A stretch of DNA of 64,000 nucleotides from assembly GCF_900177415.1 (NCBI RefSeq), contig NZ_FXAF01000006.1:1574001-1638000 (forward strand), read 5' to 3'. The notes under the pieces were generated by a model. That model did no database searches. It was not told the DNA's origin and saw only the letters and a list, made by a program, of their open reading frames with translations. The position numbers were made by a program, and so were the translations under genes. Below, piece after piece: positions 33,240 through 41,881 of the stretch. The stretch comes from Xaviernesmea oryzae (GTDB lineage Bacteria > Pseudomonadota > Alphaproteobacteria > Rhizobiales > Rhizobiaceae). The first letter of the stretch is position 1. Each line of letters opens with the position of its first letter.

Positions 33240-35129
33240 TTATTCCGCCGCTGGCTGGCCGCGCAGCACGACGCCGAGGTCGTCGCTCTCGCGCACCTTT
33301 CTCAGCTGCTCCTCCGCCTGCACCGCCTCGCGCTGGCGATTCCACATCGAGGCATAGAGCCCGTTCGCTTCGAGCAGCGCCGCGTGGGTGCCGCGCTCGG
33401 CGATCTGCCCGTCGCGCAGCACGATGATCTCGTCCGCATTGATGACGGTCGAGAGCCGGTGGGCGATGACCAGCGTCGTGCGGTTTTTCGAAGCCGTGTC
33501 GAGCGCCGACTGGATCTCGTGCTCGGTCGTGGTGTCGAGCGCCGAGGTCGCCTCGTCGAGGATGAGGATCGGCGGGGCTTTCAGGATCGTGCGGGCGATC
33601 GCCACGCGCTGCTTCTCGCCACCCGAGAGCTTTAGGCCGCGCTCGCCGACCTTGGTGTCGAAACTTTCCGGCAGCGTGCGGATGAAATGGCCGATCTGCG
33701 CGATCTCCGCGGCGGCGAGCACTTCCTCTTCCGTCGCCGAAGGCCGGCCGTAGCGGATGTTGTAGGCGATCGTGTCGTTGAACAGCACCGTATCCTGCGG
33801 CACCATGCCGATCGCGGCGCGCAGGGACTTTTGCGTGACGTCGCGCACGTCCTGTCCGTCGATGGTGATCGCCCCACCCTGGATGTCGTAGAAGCGGTAG
33901 AGCAGGCGGGAAATGGTGGATTTGCCCGCACCGGACGGGCCGACGATCGCCACCGTCTTTCCGGCCGGCACCTCGAAGGAGATGCCCTTGAGGATCGGCC
34001 GCGCCGGATCGTAGGAGAAATGCACGTCCTTGAAGGCGATCGACCCTTGCGCGATGGCGAGTTCCTGCGCACCCGGCCGGTCGGTGACTTCCGGCGCCAC
34101 TTCCAGGAGATCGAACATCTGCTCGATGTCCGTGAGGCCCTGGCGGATTTCGCGATAGACGAAGCCGATGAAGTTGAGCGGCACGGCAAGCTGCATGAGG
34201 AGCGCGTTGACGAAGACGAAATCGCCGATCGTCTGCTCGCCGCGCTGCACGGCGAGCGCCGACATCACCATCATCACCGCCTGCCCGATGCCGAAGATGA
34301 CGCCCTGGCCGAAGTTCAGCCAGCCGAGCGAGGTCCAGACGTCGGTCGCGGCCTTTTCGTAGCGCGCCATCGAGGCGTCGAAGCGGCGGGCCTCCATCTC
34401 CTCGTTGCCGAAATACTTGACCGTCTCGAAGTTCAGGAGCGAGTCGATCGCCTTTGTATTGGCGTCCGTGTCGCTGTCGTTCATCGAGCGGCGGATCGAA
34501 ATGCGCCAGTCGCTCGCCCGGATCGTGAACCAGATATAGAGCCAGACGGTGACGGCGGTGACGAGAACGTACCAGAAGCCGTAGCTCGCCCAGAAGATGA
34601 TCGCGGTGAGCAGGAATTCGAGCAGCGTCGGCACGGAATTGAGGATGGTGAAGCGGACGATCGTCTCGATGCCCTTGGTGCCGCGCTCGATGATGCGCGA
34701 CAGCCCGCCGGTCTTGCGCTCCAGATGGAAGCGCAGCGAGAGCTGGTGCATGTGCACGAAGGTGCGGTAGGCGAGCTGTCGCACCGCATATTGCCCGACC
34801 GAGGCGAAGAGCGCGTCGCGGAGCTGGTTGAGGCCGAGCTGCAGGATGCGGGTAAGGTTATAGGCGATGACGAGGACGACCGCGCCGAGCAGGAAGGCCG
34901 GCAGGAGACCGGCCATGTCCAGCCTGCCGTTCAGGGCATCGGTGGCCCATTTGAAGAAATAGGGGACCGCGAGCAGCACGAACTTGGCGAGGAAGAGATA
35001 GAAGGTCGCCCAAAGCACGCGCGCCTTCAGGTCCGCCCGGCCCTCGGGCCACATATAGGGCCACAGGTTGACGAGGGTGCCGAGCGGATTGCTGGCATCC
35101 GCCGATACGGTCTTTTTCTTATCCGCCAT
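33240..35129 (-). CDS. Atm1-type ABC transporter
   Basis: A 629-residue half-transporter (six transmembrane helices, then an ATPase). Seen: Walker A GPSGAGKST, signature LSGGEKQRVAIARTILKA, Walker B ILILDEATSALD, and LSLRFHLERKTGGLSRIIER, a segment typical of the Atm1/HMT1 group. Bacterial Atm1 proteins export glutathione-conjugated metals or polysulfides and are linked to metal tolerance. Start at ATG 35129 (MADKKKTV) with GGAG upstream; a frame open to 35195 is unsupported. Confidence 0.93.
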   Translation of the reverse strand: MADKKKTVSADASNPLGTLVNLWPYMWPEGRADLKARVLWATFYLFLAKFVLLAVPYFFKWATDALNGRLDMAGLLPAFLLGAVVLVIAYNLTRILQLGLNQLRDALFASVGQYAVRQLAYRTFVHMHQLSLRFHLERKTGGLSRIIERGTKGIETIVRFTILNSVPTLLEFLLTAIIFWASYGFWYVLVTAVTVWLYIWFTIRASDWRISIRRSMNDSDTDANTKAIDSLLNFETVKYFGNEEMEARRFDASMARYEKAATDVWTSLGWLNFGQGVIFGIGQAVMMVMSALAVQRGEQTIGDFVFVNALLMQLAVPLNFIGFVYREIRQGLTDIEQMFDLLEVAPEVTDRPGAQELAIAQGSIAFKDVHFSYDPARPILKGISFEVPAGKTVAIVGPSGAGKSTISRLLYRFYDIQGGAITIDGQDVRDVTQKSLRAAIGMVPQDTVLFNDTIAYNIRYGRPSATEEEVLAAAEIAQIGHFIRTLPESFDTKVGERGLKLSGGEKQRVAIARTILKAPPILILDEATSALDTTTEHEIQSALDTASKNRTTLVIAHRLSTVINADEIIVLRDGQIAERGTHAALLEANGLYASMWNRQREAVQAEEQLRKVRESDDLGVVLRGQPAAE

Positions 35130-35309
35130 GAATGTCTCCGCGCGGGCGCATCGAAACGCCACCCGGCACATAAGGGGCTGCGCGGCATGTTGCAATGACG
35201 GTTTTGTGAAAGATCCGCCTCTACGGGAGCAGGCATCGGTCTGTCAGGCCATGCGCAAGCCTGTCGCGGCGGCCCGCCGCCCCGCTCGCCGACGGCAAAG
35301 GCCGTGGCC

Positions 35310-35564
35310 TTATTCGATCACCATCACCCGCGCCTCCCGGGCGGCGTTGATGAAGGCCTTGCGCACCTCGCCTGGCGAGACGAGATCGTGAATCCCGTCA
35401 AGGCAGGCTTTCACCGCTTCGCAGAAACGCTCTCCGCCGTCATCCGGCCATTCCTTGAGAAGCTCTTCCGCGGCTTCCTCGACCGAATGCACGACGCTGT
35501 ACCGGCCTGTGCCATGCATGGCGAGGCCCACTGGCTGAAACTGGTGCAGACTGTCCGATTTCAT
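35310..35564 (-). CDS. DUF982 protein
   Basis: An 84-residue protein with the DUF982 pattern: VHSVEEAAEELLKEWPDDGG, then FCEAVKACLDGI and VRKAFINAAREARVMV. DUF982 is a short family largely confined to rhizobia, often on symbiotic plasmids, and has no known function. ATG 35564 is chosen because the upstream extension has no family match. It is divergent from the small gene at 35722. Confidence 0.83.
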   Translation of the reverse strand: MKSDSLHQFQPVGLAMHGTGRYSVVHSVEEAAEELLKEWPDDGGERFCEAVKACLDGIHDLVSPGEVRKAFINAAREARVMVIE

Positions 35565-35721
35565 GACGTTTTGCCTCTGTCTGTCTGCGACATTGGCAAC
35601 GTTGCAATAACCATGCCGCATGTGGCGGCGGTCAAGCCCGATCCGCATCAACTTTTCATCTTGGAGATTTCGCACGAACCTTTTCGCCTGTACAATGTTC
35701 TCCCTACAGGAGGAGGAAGCC

Positions 35722-35907
35722 ATGAAAGACCGGAACAACAGGCAGGTCCATAATCCTGGTCCGCGTGACCAAGACGTTTCGAAATACTGCAAGCGTTTGG
35801 GCGTTGACGTTGCCGAAGAGCGAAAGCTGCTGCGGCTGCTCGGGAAGCATGCGCCGTTGCACGAGATCCGGTCGAACCTGCCGCCTGGACAGCCGCGCTT
35901 CCGGTGA
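35722..35907 (+). CDS. 61-residue hypothetical protein, DUF3606-like
   Basis: A small basic protein starting MKDRNNRQVHNPGPRDQD, then a helical part (KYCKRLGVDVAEERKLLRLL). A strong AGGAGGAGG sits six bases before the ATG. The layout (short polar start, then LGV followed by a helix and LL.LLGKHA) resembles DUF3606, but the match is weak. Function unknown. Confidence 0.6.
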   Translation: MKDRNNRQVHNPGPRDQDVSKYCKRLGVDVAEERKLLRLLGKHAPLHEIRSNLPPGQPRFR

Positions 35908-36321
35908 TCGTCGAGAACTCAGCTTGGGAGAACTGGCCACGCGCCTTCGGCCGCGGCGGGTCTTTCGTCCGCGCGGTTGAAATGGGAATGGGGCAGGCGG
36001 GGCATTTCGGGTGTTGGTTTTTCAGGCTTTCCGCCTGCCCCGATCGCTCGGAGGCGTTTCGGGAGGTACAGTCAGGTCTCCCTTGCGCTTCCACCGACCA
36101 TCACCGGCAACCGGGCCCCTTCGAACCTGATGAGGAGGCCGGTTCCGGAACCCGGTTTCCCATCCGATGACCCGACGATTGTCGCGCGGCTTCGAGAGGC
36201 GGGGACGATGGATGACGGCGGCCTGAGTTAAGATGCTGAAATCGGTGCCGGAAACTTTTCAGGGAGGCGAAATCTGTCCACGCCGAAGCAGGAAAAGGTA
36301 TTCTGACGCGGGCGGAATGCG
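35908..36321. other. Gene-free region with hairpin and repeat
   Basis: A 414-base gap after the 35722 gene. It has a perfect 11-base inverted repeat GGGGCAGGCGG (35990-36000) and CCGCCTGCCCC (36031-36041), which could be a terminator-like hairpin without a T-run, and the left direct repeat of the following toxin-antitoxin module (36233-36279). ORFs here are not supported. Confidence 0.5.
36233..36279. repeat. Direct repeat flanking TA module, left copy
   Basis: Begins ATGCTGAAATCGGTGCCGG and ends GGCGAAATCTGTCC. About 41 of 46 positions match the copy at 36980-37025, same orientation. The two copies bracket the toxin-antitoxin pair 36322-36910. Confidence 0.75.
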
Positions 36322-36618
36322 TCAGGCCGCATCGTCCACAGGAGCGACGGAGAATTTCAGGCCGAGCGCCTTCATGACCCCGAGAAGGGTGGAGAGCTTC
36401 GGGTCCCCTGTCTCGCTCAGCGCCTTGTAGAGGGCTTCGCGGGTGACGCCGGCCTCTCTGGCAACGGCCGACATGCCGACAGAGCGGGCCACGTCGCCCA
36501 GCGCATGCGTGATAAGGGCTGCATCGCCGTCCTCGAAGGCAGCTTCAAGATAGGCGACGCGGTCTTCCGGCGTCTTGAGATGGTCGAGAATATCGAAACG
36601 GGTTGTCTCGATCGGCAT
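36322..36618 (-). CDS. Addiction-module antidote (HigA-like)
   Basis: A 98-residue Xre-type antitoxin of the 'addiction module antidote' family. TTRFDILDHLKTPEDRVAYL is the typical start; GMSAVAREAGVTREALYKAL is the helix-turn-helix (about residues 48-67) and KLSTLLGVMKALGLKFSVAP the close. It is transcribed after the toxin, with a one-base gap. It resembles HigA functionally but belongs to a different family from the HigA at 25.5 kb. Confidence 0.9.
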   Translation of the reverse strand: MPIETTRFDILDHLKTPEDRVAYLEAAFEDGDAALITHALGDVARSVGMSAVAREAGVTREALYKALSETGDPKLSTLLGVMKALGLKFSVAPVDDAA

Positions 36619-36619
36619 A

Positions 36620-36910
36620 TCAAATCTCCTGAGCCATCTGCTTCGCCAGCGCGATATCCCGCCGCTGCGAAGACTTGTCCCCGCCGCATAGCAGAATGAC
36701 GATGGTTTCTCCCATCTGCACGAAATAAATCCGATAGCCGGGACCATAGGGAATGCGCATTTCGCTGACCCCTTCGCCGACGGATTTGACGTCGCCCGGA
36801 TTCCCGAGCTCCATCCTGCGGATGCGCGTTGCAATCCGAAGCCGGGCATTGCGGTCTTTGAGCTCGCCGAGCCATTTGACGAAAACCGCTGTCTGCCTGA
36901 CGTCGATCAT
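36620..36910 (-). CDS. RelE/ParE-superfamily toxin, addiction-module killer type
   Basis: A 96-residue toxin. FVKWLGELKDRNARLRIATR, then MELGNPGDVKSVGEGVSEMR and GYRIYFVQMGETIVILLCGG are the family landmarks; the tail has DKSSQRRDIALAKQMAQEI. Relatives are thought to be ribosome-dependent RNases. Start MIDVRQ at 36910; the open frame to 37144 crosses a repeat element and is not coding. Toxin precedes antitoxin. Confidence 0.92.
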   Translation of the reverse strand: MIDVRQTAVFVKWLGELKDRNARLRIATRIRRMELGNPGDVKSVGEGVSEMRIPYGPGYRIYFVQMGETIVILLCGGDKSSQRRDIALAKQMAQEI

Positions 36911-36979
36911 CTGTGAACTGTAGTTCACAAGTTCAAGATGGTCAATATCGCAAGGCGGCTGGTCGTTTCGGGAAAGGCA

Positions 36980-37025
36980 ATGCTGAAATGCGTGCCGGAA
37001 ACTTTCAGGAAAGCGAAATCTGTCC
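36980..37025. repeat. Direct repeat flanking TA module, right copy
   Basis: Begins ATGCTGAAATGCGTGCCGG and ends AGCGAAATCTGTCC; partner of 36233-36279. It directly precedes a family A repeat cluster. Confidence 0.75.
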
Positions 37026-37050
37026 GGGGTCGCGGAGCACTTGCCCTTAC

Positions 37051-37303
37051 CCCTCTCCCGCGCGCGACAGGACAATCGCGTATGAGGGACTGAACGAGTT
37101 CTGCTTGCGCCCTCTTCTCCCCAGCGGGGAGAAGTGCCGAGCAAAGCGAGGCGATGAGGGGGTGCACACGCGGCAAACGCATTGCCCGATGGTGGCTTCG
37201 CCCCCCCTCATCCGGTCCTTCGGACCACCTTCTCCCCGCTGGGGAGAAGGGGCGGCGCAATTTTGCTCAGATGCAATTGTCCTGCCATTCGCGGGGAGAG
37301 GGG
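37051..37303 (+). repeat. Family A intergenic repeat, long form, copy 3
   Basis: In the 522-base gap 36911-37432. Contains hairpins CTTCTCCCC/GGGGAGAAG near 37112 and 37230, GGTCCTTCGGACC near 37206 and a GCCGAGC..AGCGAGGCGATGAGGGG segment. It matches the reverse complement of 1911-2189 over nearly its full length. Confidence 0.85.
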
Positions 37304-37338
37304 CCCCGATACGGTGTGATGGATGCGGAAACGGCGAG

Positions 37339-37397
37339 GCTTATCCCTTCTCCCCGCGTGCGGGGAGAAGTGCCGAGCAAAGCGAGGCGATGAGGGG
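37339..37397 (+). repeat. Family A repeat, partial copy
   Basis: A half element next to copy 3: CTTATCCCTTCTCCCCGCG, then GTGCGGGGAGAAGTGCCGAG and GAGGCGATGAGGGG. Same as the first half of the long form. No gene in 37398-37432. Confidence 0.75.
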
Positions 37398-37432
37398 CCT
37401 GTGTCAGCCGGCAGGCTGGGAGGAGCGAAAGC

Positions 37433-39265
37433 CTACGACTTCCGGTGCAGCATCCGCTGGCGGTGGAGTTCTTCCGAATCCGGGCGGTATTCCTCCGGCA
37501 CGCCGAAGATCTGGCCGGGCTGGATGATGTCCGGATTGCGGATCTGGTCCTCGTTGGCGAGGTAGATCGTCGTGTAGCGGACGCCCTGGCCGTAGACGCG
37601 GCGCGAGATCTGCCACAGCGTATCGCCCCGGCGGATGATCACGGATGCGCGCTCGCTCTGGGTGAGCGGTTCCTGCTGGATGGTCCGGGCGCTGCCGGCA
37701 TCGGTCGCCGTGGCCGGTGCCGGCGCGGCAGCGGGCGCGTTCGACGCCACCTCGACGCCGTCGAGTTCCCGGGCGATGGCAGGGCCGACGGCGCGGGCGA
37801 TCAGCTCGCCGATCTGCTTCAGGCCGGCGCCGACGGCGGCGACGTCCTTCGGAAGCGCATCGAGCGCCGCGAGCGCGGCTGCGGCATCCTTGGACGTCGT
37901 CTCGGCGACCGCGCGGGCGGCGGCCGCGGCATCGGCCGGCAGGCGGTATTCGGCGAGCGATTTCAGCGCGATCGAGGTTGCGGACCGGGCGGCGACCATC
38001 TGTTCCAGGGAAGGGACCTGGCTATTGGCGTAAAGGCCGCGCAAGAGGTTGAAGGCGCGCACGGTTTCGTTGCGCAGCTTGTCGAAGGCGCCGGCCTCGA
38101 TCATGGCCGCGGCATCGCCGCCGCGCGGCGCAGCGATGGCGGCGATCTGGTCGCCGGCCGGGCGGTTGAAGGGCACTTCGACGCGCACCAGGACCTCGCC
38201 GCCCGCGCCGAGCGCTTCGACGGAGATCCGGTGGTCGCCGACCGCAAGCTCGCGCGTTCCCTCGATCACGAAGCTGCCGTCCTGGCCGGCCCGGGCGGTG
38301 CCGATCGGCTGGCCGTCGGCCGCGCCGCGCAGCGACATGCCGGGCTTGGCAACGCCGGCGACGAAAATCTTGGTTCCCTCGATCTCGACGGCGGTGACCT
38401 GCAGTTCCGGCGCCGCGGCGGCAGCTCCCGGCAGCGGAGAGGCCGGCACGGCGGCGGGGATATTGGGTGCGGCGGCGGCGAGATCGGACGAGCCGGCCGG
38501 CAGGGCGGGCGCGCCGCCGGGCGCACTTGCGGCCGGTGCCGCGGAGGCCGCGGGAGCCTGAAGAGGCGAGGCGGCGGCGGTGTCGGTGGCGGCCGGTGCC
38601 GCCGGTTGTGCGGCTGCGGAGGATGCGGCGGGCTTGCCGGGCTCCTGCGGCGACGGCATGGCGACCACGCGGCTCGCCTTGCCCGGCCTGGTCACTAGGG
38701 CGAGCAGTTTGCCGCTGTCGTCCGTCGGGATGGAAATCGTCGCCGTCTCTTCGGAGATCGTCGTCTTGCCGTCCTTGCCGGTCGCCTTCAGCACGAGCTG
38801 GTGGTCGCCGGGCGGCAGAGGCTTGTCGAGAGGAATGGCGAAATCGCCGCTCGGGCCGACGTCGACCTTGCCGATGACGGAGGTCCCGTCGGTGACCTCG
38901 AGCGTGGAATTGGGTTCGGCGCGGCCGGCGATGACGGTGGAGCCGTCCGGCTCGACGCGCAGCACGTCGAAGGAGGGAGACGTCATGCCGGCGGCGGGCT
39001 GCTGCGCAGCGGCCGGCGGATTGGCGGCCTGGGATGCCGCCGGCGCCGCGGGAACGGCGGCCTGCCCGGAAAGCGGGGTCTCCGGCGCCTTGGCGGCCTG
39101 CTGCGTTTCCGTCACCGCGTCCTTGACCGCATTGCCGGCCGCATTGATCGCATCTCCGAGCGGCTTTGCGTCATGGTTGATCCTCGGCAACACGAAGAAC
39201 ACCATCAGCAGCGATGCTATGGCGAGTGCGAACAGGGCCAGCCAGCCGGCGCGGTTTCTGATCAT
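37433..39265 (-). CDS. LysM-domain, Ig-like repeat envelope protein
   Basis: A 610-residue protein with an N-terminal membrane anchor (GWLALFALAIASLLMVFFVL, residues 7-26). An Ala/Pro-rich linker region follows, with two bacterial Ig-like beta segments (VLRVEPDGSTVIAGRAEPNS near 110 and LQVTAVEIEGTKIFVAGVAK near 290). The C-terminal LysM domain is RRGDTLWQISRRVYGQGVRY then NPDIIQPGQIFGVP. It probably binds peptidoglycan in the periplasm. GGGAGAG precedes ATG 39265. Confidence 0.9.
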   Translation of the reverse strand: MIRNRAGWLALFALAIASLLMVFFVLPRINHDAKPLGDAINAAGNAVKDAVTETQQAAKAPETPLSGQAAVPAAPAASQAANPPAAAQQPAAGMTSPSFDVLRVEPDGSTVIAGRAEPNSTLEVTDGTSVIGKVDVGPSGDFAIPLDKPLPPGDHQLVLKATGKDGKTTISEETATISIPTDDSGKLLALVTRPGKASRVVAMPSPQEPGKPAASSAAAQPAAPAATDTAAASPLQAPAASAAPAASAPGGAPALPAGSSDLAAAAPNIPAAVPASPLPGAAAAAPELQVTAVEIEGTKIFVAGVAKPGMSLRGAADGQPIGTARAGQDGSFVIEGTRELAVGDHRISVEALGAGGEVLVRVEVPFNRPAGDQIAAIAAPRGGDAAAMIEAGAFDKLRNETVRAFNLLRGLYANSQVPSLEQMVAARSATSIALKSLAEYRLPADAAAAARAVAETTSKDAAAALAALDALPKDVAAVGAGLKQIGELIARAVGPAIARELDGVEVASNAPAAAPAPATATDAGSARTIQQEPLTQSERASVIIRRGDTLWQISRRVYGQGVRYTTIYLANEDQIRNPDIIQPGQIFGVPEEYRPDSEELHRQRMLHRKS

Positions 39266-39480
39266 CAATGTCTCTCCCGACGGGTCCCGAAATCCTTCCC
39301 GCAAAATTGCGTCGGATTTGAAGAACGATGCTCTACCGTCGCATATTCGGATTAACCCTTTCCTCCTGCCTCCACAAGCTTTTCGGGCTATAAACCCTTG
39401 CTCTTCCGGGCATTTCCCGTCAATTTCGACGATTGGGACCCCGTTCCCGCCCCTGCCTTGATGCCTTACGGAGAAAACTG

Positions 39481-40086
39481 TTGCCGATTCGATCCATCTG
39501 CGTTTACTGCGGCTCTCAGCCGGGACGCGATCCCGCCTATATCGCGGCGGGCCGCGAGCTCGGGAAATCCATCGCCGCCCACGGGCTTCGGCTTGTCTAC
39601 GGCGGAGGCACGAAGGGCATCATGGGCGCGGTCGCGGCCGGCGTTCTGTCGAACGGCGGTCAGGTCACCGGCATCATTCCCGAATTTCTTGTCGATATGG
39701 AGGCGACCCGCCACTCTCTCGGCCAGCTCGACGAGCTGATTGTGACCGAGGACATGCATGCGCGCAAGCACAAGATGTTCGAACGGGCCGACGCTTTCGT
39801 GACGCTGCCGGGTGGCATCGGCACGCTGGAGGAGATCGTCGAGATCATGACCTGGGCGCAGCTCGGCCGCCACGAGAAGCCGATGGCCTTTGCCAATATC
39901 GGCGGTTTCTGGGATCCGATGCTGGACCTGATCACCCACATGCGCGAACAGGGCTTCATCCACCGCGCCCATCTCGTCCAGCCGCTGGTCATCACGGACG
40001 TGGATGAGATCGTCCCGGCGATCCTGGAGCGCGGCGAGGACCGCCCGCCGACGGACGGCGAGGAAGCGGTGATCTCCAAACTCTGA
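39481..40086 (+). CDS. LOG-family protein (TIGR00730)
   Basis: A 201-residue Rossmann-like protein. GGGTKGIMGAVA and TLPGGIGTLEEIVE are the LOG motifs; enzymes of this family release cytokinin bases from riboside 5'-monophosphates, or cleave AMP. The start is TTG 39481, six bases after GGAGA, since no ATG precedes the conserved IRSICVYCGSQPGRDP. It is divergent from the LysM gene, with 215 bases between. Confidence 0.92.
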   Translation: MPIRSICVYCGSQPGRDPAYIAAGRELGKSIAAHGLRLVYGGGTKGIMGAVAAGVLSNGGQVTGIIPEFLVDMEATRHSLGQLDELIVTEDMHARKHKMFERADAFVTLPGGIGTLEEIVEIMTWAQLGRHEKPMAFANIGGFWDPMLDLITHMREQGFIHRAHLVQPLVITDVDEIVPAILERGEDRPPTDGEEAVISKL

Positions 40087-40101
40087 GGCGTCCCGGCGCG
40101 G

Positions 40102-41043
40102 CTACCGGCCGCGCGCCTGCCGGAGCATCGACCAGGTGTAGAGCACGAGCGCCGCCCAGATCAGCACGAAGGCGCCGAGCTTCACGGAGCCGAGGGGCTC
40201 GTGGAAGACGAAGACGGCGACCAGGAAGATCATCGTCGGCGCGATATACTGCATGATGCCGATGGTCGAGAGCTTCAGGAGCTTGGCGCCGTTGGCATAG
40301 ATCATCAGCGGCCCGGCGGTGACGATGCCCGCCGCCATCAGGATGAAGGCATCCCAGCCGCTCGAATTGGTGAGATGGCCCTGGCCCGTGGCCTCCAGCC
40401 AGATCACGTAGGGAAGGCAGGGAATGCTGATCAGAAGCACTTCCAGGAAGAAGCCCTGGTTCGGGCCGATCGGCAGCGTCTTGCGGAACAGCGCGTAGAA
40501 GCCCCAGGTGACGGTGAGCGCGATCGACACCCACGGCAGCCCGCCGGCATCGACGGTCAGGATCGCCACCGCGATGGCCGCAAGTCCGATCGCCGCCATC
40601 TGCGCCGGTGTCAGCCGCTCTTTCAGGATGAGGGCGGCGAGAAGGACGCTGAAGAGCGGATTGATGAAATAGCCGAGCGCCGCATCCAGCGTTCGGCCGG
40701 CGGCGACCGACCGGACATAGATGCCCCAGTTGGCGCCGATGATCGCGGCCGTGAGCGAGGCCATGGCGAGCATGCGCGGGTTCTTCAGCGCGATCTTGAG
40801 GTCGCCCGTGCGGCGAAGCAGGACAAGCACGAGCCCCGCGAAGGGCACCGACCAGATGGCGCGGTTGGCCAGAACTTCCAGCGACGGAATGTGGGCGACC
40901 GCCTTCAGGTAAAGCGGCAGGAAGCCCCAGAGGAAATAGGCCGTCAGCCCGAAGGCGAAACCGCGCGGCGTGTCTTCGTTCTCCGGCGTGCCGTTCTTCG
41001 CCATGACGTCCTTCGCCAGGTCCGGGGCGCTATCGGTGGCCAT
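40102..41043 (-). CDS. rarD: RarD protein, EamA-family transporter
   Basis: A 313-residue membrane protein with ten helices. FGLTAYFLWGFLPLYLKAVA and PSLEVLANRAIWSVPFAGLV, then ALGYFINPLFSVLLAALILK, are typical of RarD. It is called chloramphenicol-sensitive protein in databases, but the true substrate is unknown. The first 30 residues are polar and cytoplasmic. Convergent with the LOG gene. Confidence 0.92.
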   Translation of the reverse strand: MATDSAPDLAKDVMAKNGTPENEDTPRGFAFGLTAYFLWGFLPLYLKAVAHIPSLEVLANRAIWSVPFAGLVLVLLRRTGDLKIALKNPRMLAMASLTAAIIGANWGIYVRSVAAGRTLDAALGYFINPLFSVLLAALILKERLTPAQMAAIGLAAIAVAILTVDAGGLPWVSIALTVTWGFYALFRKTLPIGPNQGFFLEVLLISIPCLPYVIWLEATGQGHLTNSSGWDAFILMAAGIVTAGPLMIYANGAKLLKLSTIGIMQYIAPTMIFLVAVFVFHEPLGSVKLGAFVLIWAALVLYTWSMLRQARGR

Positions 41044-41153
41044 GAGGGTGTTTCCATGATGCTTGTTCTGGTTGCCACCGCTCTAAACGAACAGGTTGAG
41101 CCGAACCAATTCATTTCGGTGAAGGATCCATGAATGCGCTTGGGCGCGGATCG

Positions 41154-41322
41154 CCCCCTCTGGCCTGCCGGCCATCTCCCCCACAGGTGGGGAGATCACA
41201 AGCGGCTCGGCTTTCCCGCCAAGCGGGCCTCGCGCCATGTAGCTGCGGTGTTGTTTGGGGAAGCCTGTGCGCCCATCCAATCTCCCCACCCGTGGGGGAG
41301 ATGGCCGGCAGGCCAGAGGGGG
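41154..41322. repeat. Family B MITE-like element, copy 3
   Basis: A 169-base element with 31-base perfect terminal inverted repeats (41154-41184 and 41292-41322). The centre contains CAAGCGGCTCGGCTTTCCCG and GAAGCCTGTGCGCCCATCC, closely matching copy 7. It occupies part of the 417-base gap 41044-41460, where nothing else is seen. Confidence 0.88.
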
Positions 41323-41460
41323 CCTGTCGTTCGAGGAGGTCTGAGGCCGCGGCTTTCGGCATTTCGTGGTTCGACGAAGGGATTTCGGAAGCCGCAACGG
41401 AGCAACCTGGCCGTATCAGCCACGGCCAGGTGATTTGCTGCGCGAGGCCTCATGCTCGGG

Positions 41461-41820
41461 TTAATCGCATTTATCCGGCGTGGCGGCCGCAGCGGCGGTT
41501 TCCCCGCCTTTCTGTTGCGCGACGGCGTCCTGGTTAGATGTCGCAAGATTGCGGCTTTCACCCATCGGCATCGTTGCGCCGTCCTTCTGCGGTGGCTTGG
41601 TGGCGGCATCCGCGCTGGTGGTCGTCGTTCCGGTTGGGGTCTCGGTTCGGGCCTGCGTTCCCGCATTGCCTTCAAGGGGCGCATGGGTGCCGTCCTTGGC
41701 GATGCCGCTGCGGGCCTCCTTGTTGACGGAACCGGTGACGTCGACGCAGTCGGCAAAGGCCGGCTGGAATGCAAAAGCTGCCATCCCGATGGCAGCCGCG
41801 GTCAAGGAAATTGGCTTCAT
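41461..41820 (-). CDS. Exported hypothetical protein
   Basis: A 119-residue protein with a signal peptide (ISLTAAAIGMAAFAFQPAFA, cleavage near residue 23), then a Thr/Ala/Asp-rich, low-complexity mature part with two Cys (ADCVDVTGSV and a C-terminal DKCD). AGGAGG is about six bases before ATG 41820. No family recognised. Confidence 0.7.
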   Translation of the reverse strand: MKPISLTAAAIGMAAFAFQPAFADCVDVTGSVNKEARSGIAKDGTHAPLEGNAGTQARTETPTGTTTTSADAATKPPQKDGATMPMGESRNLATSNQDAVAQQKGGETAAAAATPDKCD

Positions 41821-41881
41821 GGGACTTCCTCCTGGTTGATCGTCCCTAACCATTCAGCCTACCTGAGGTTCCGCAAAAGCC

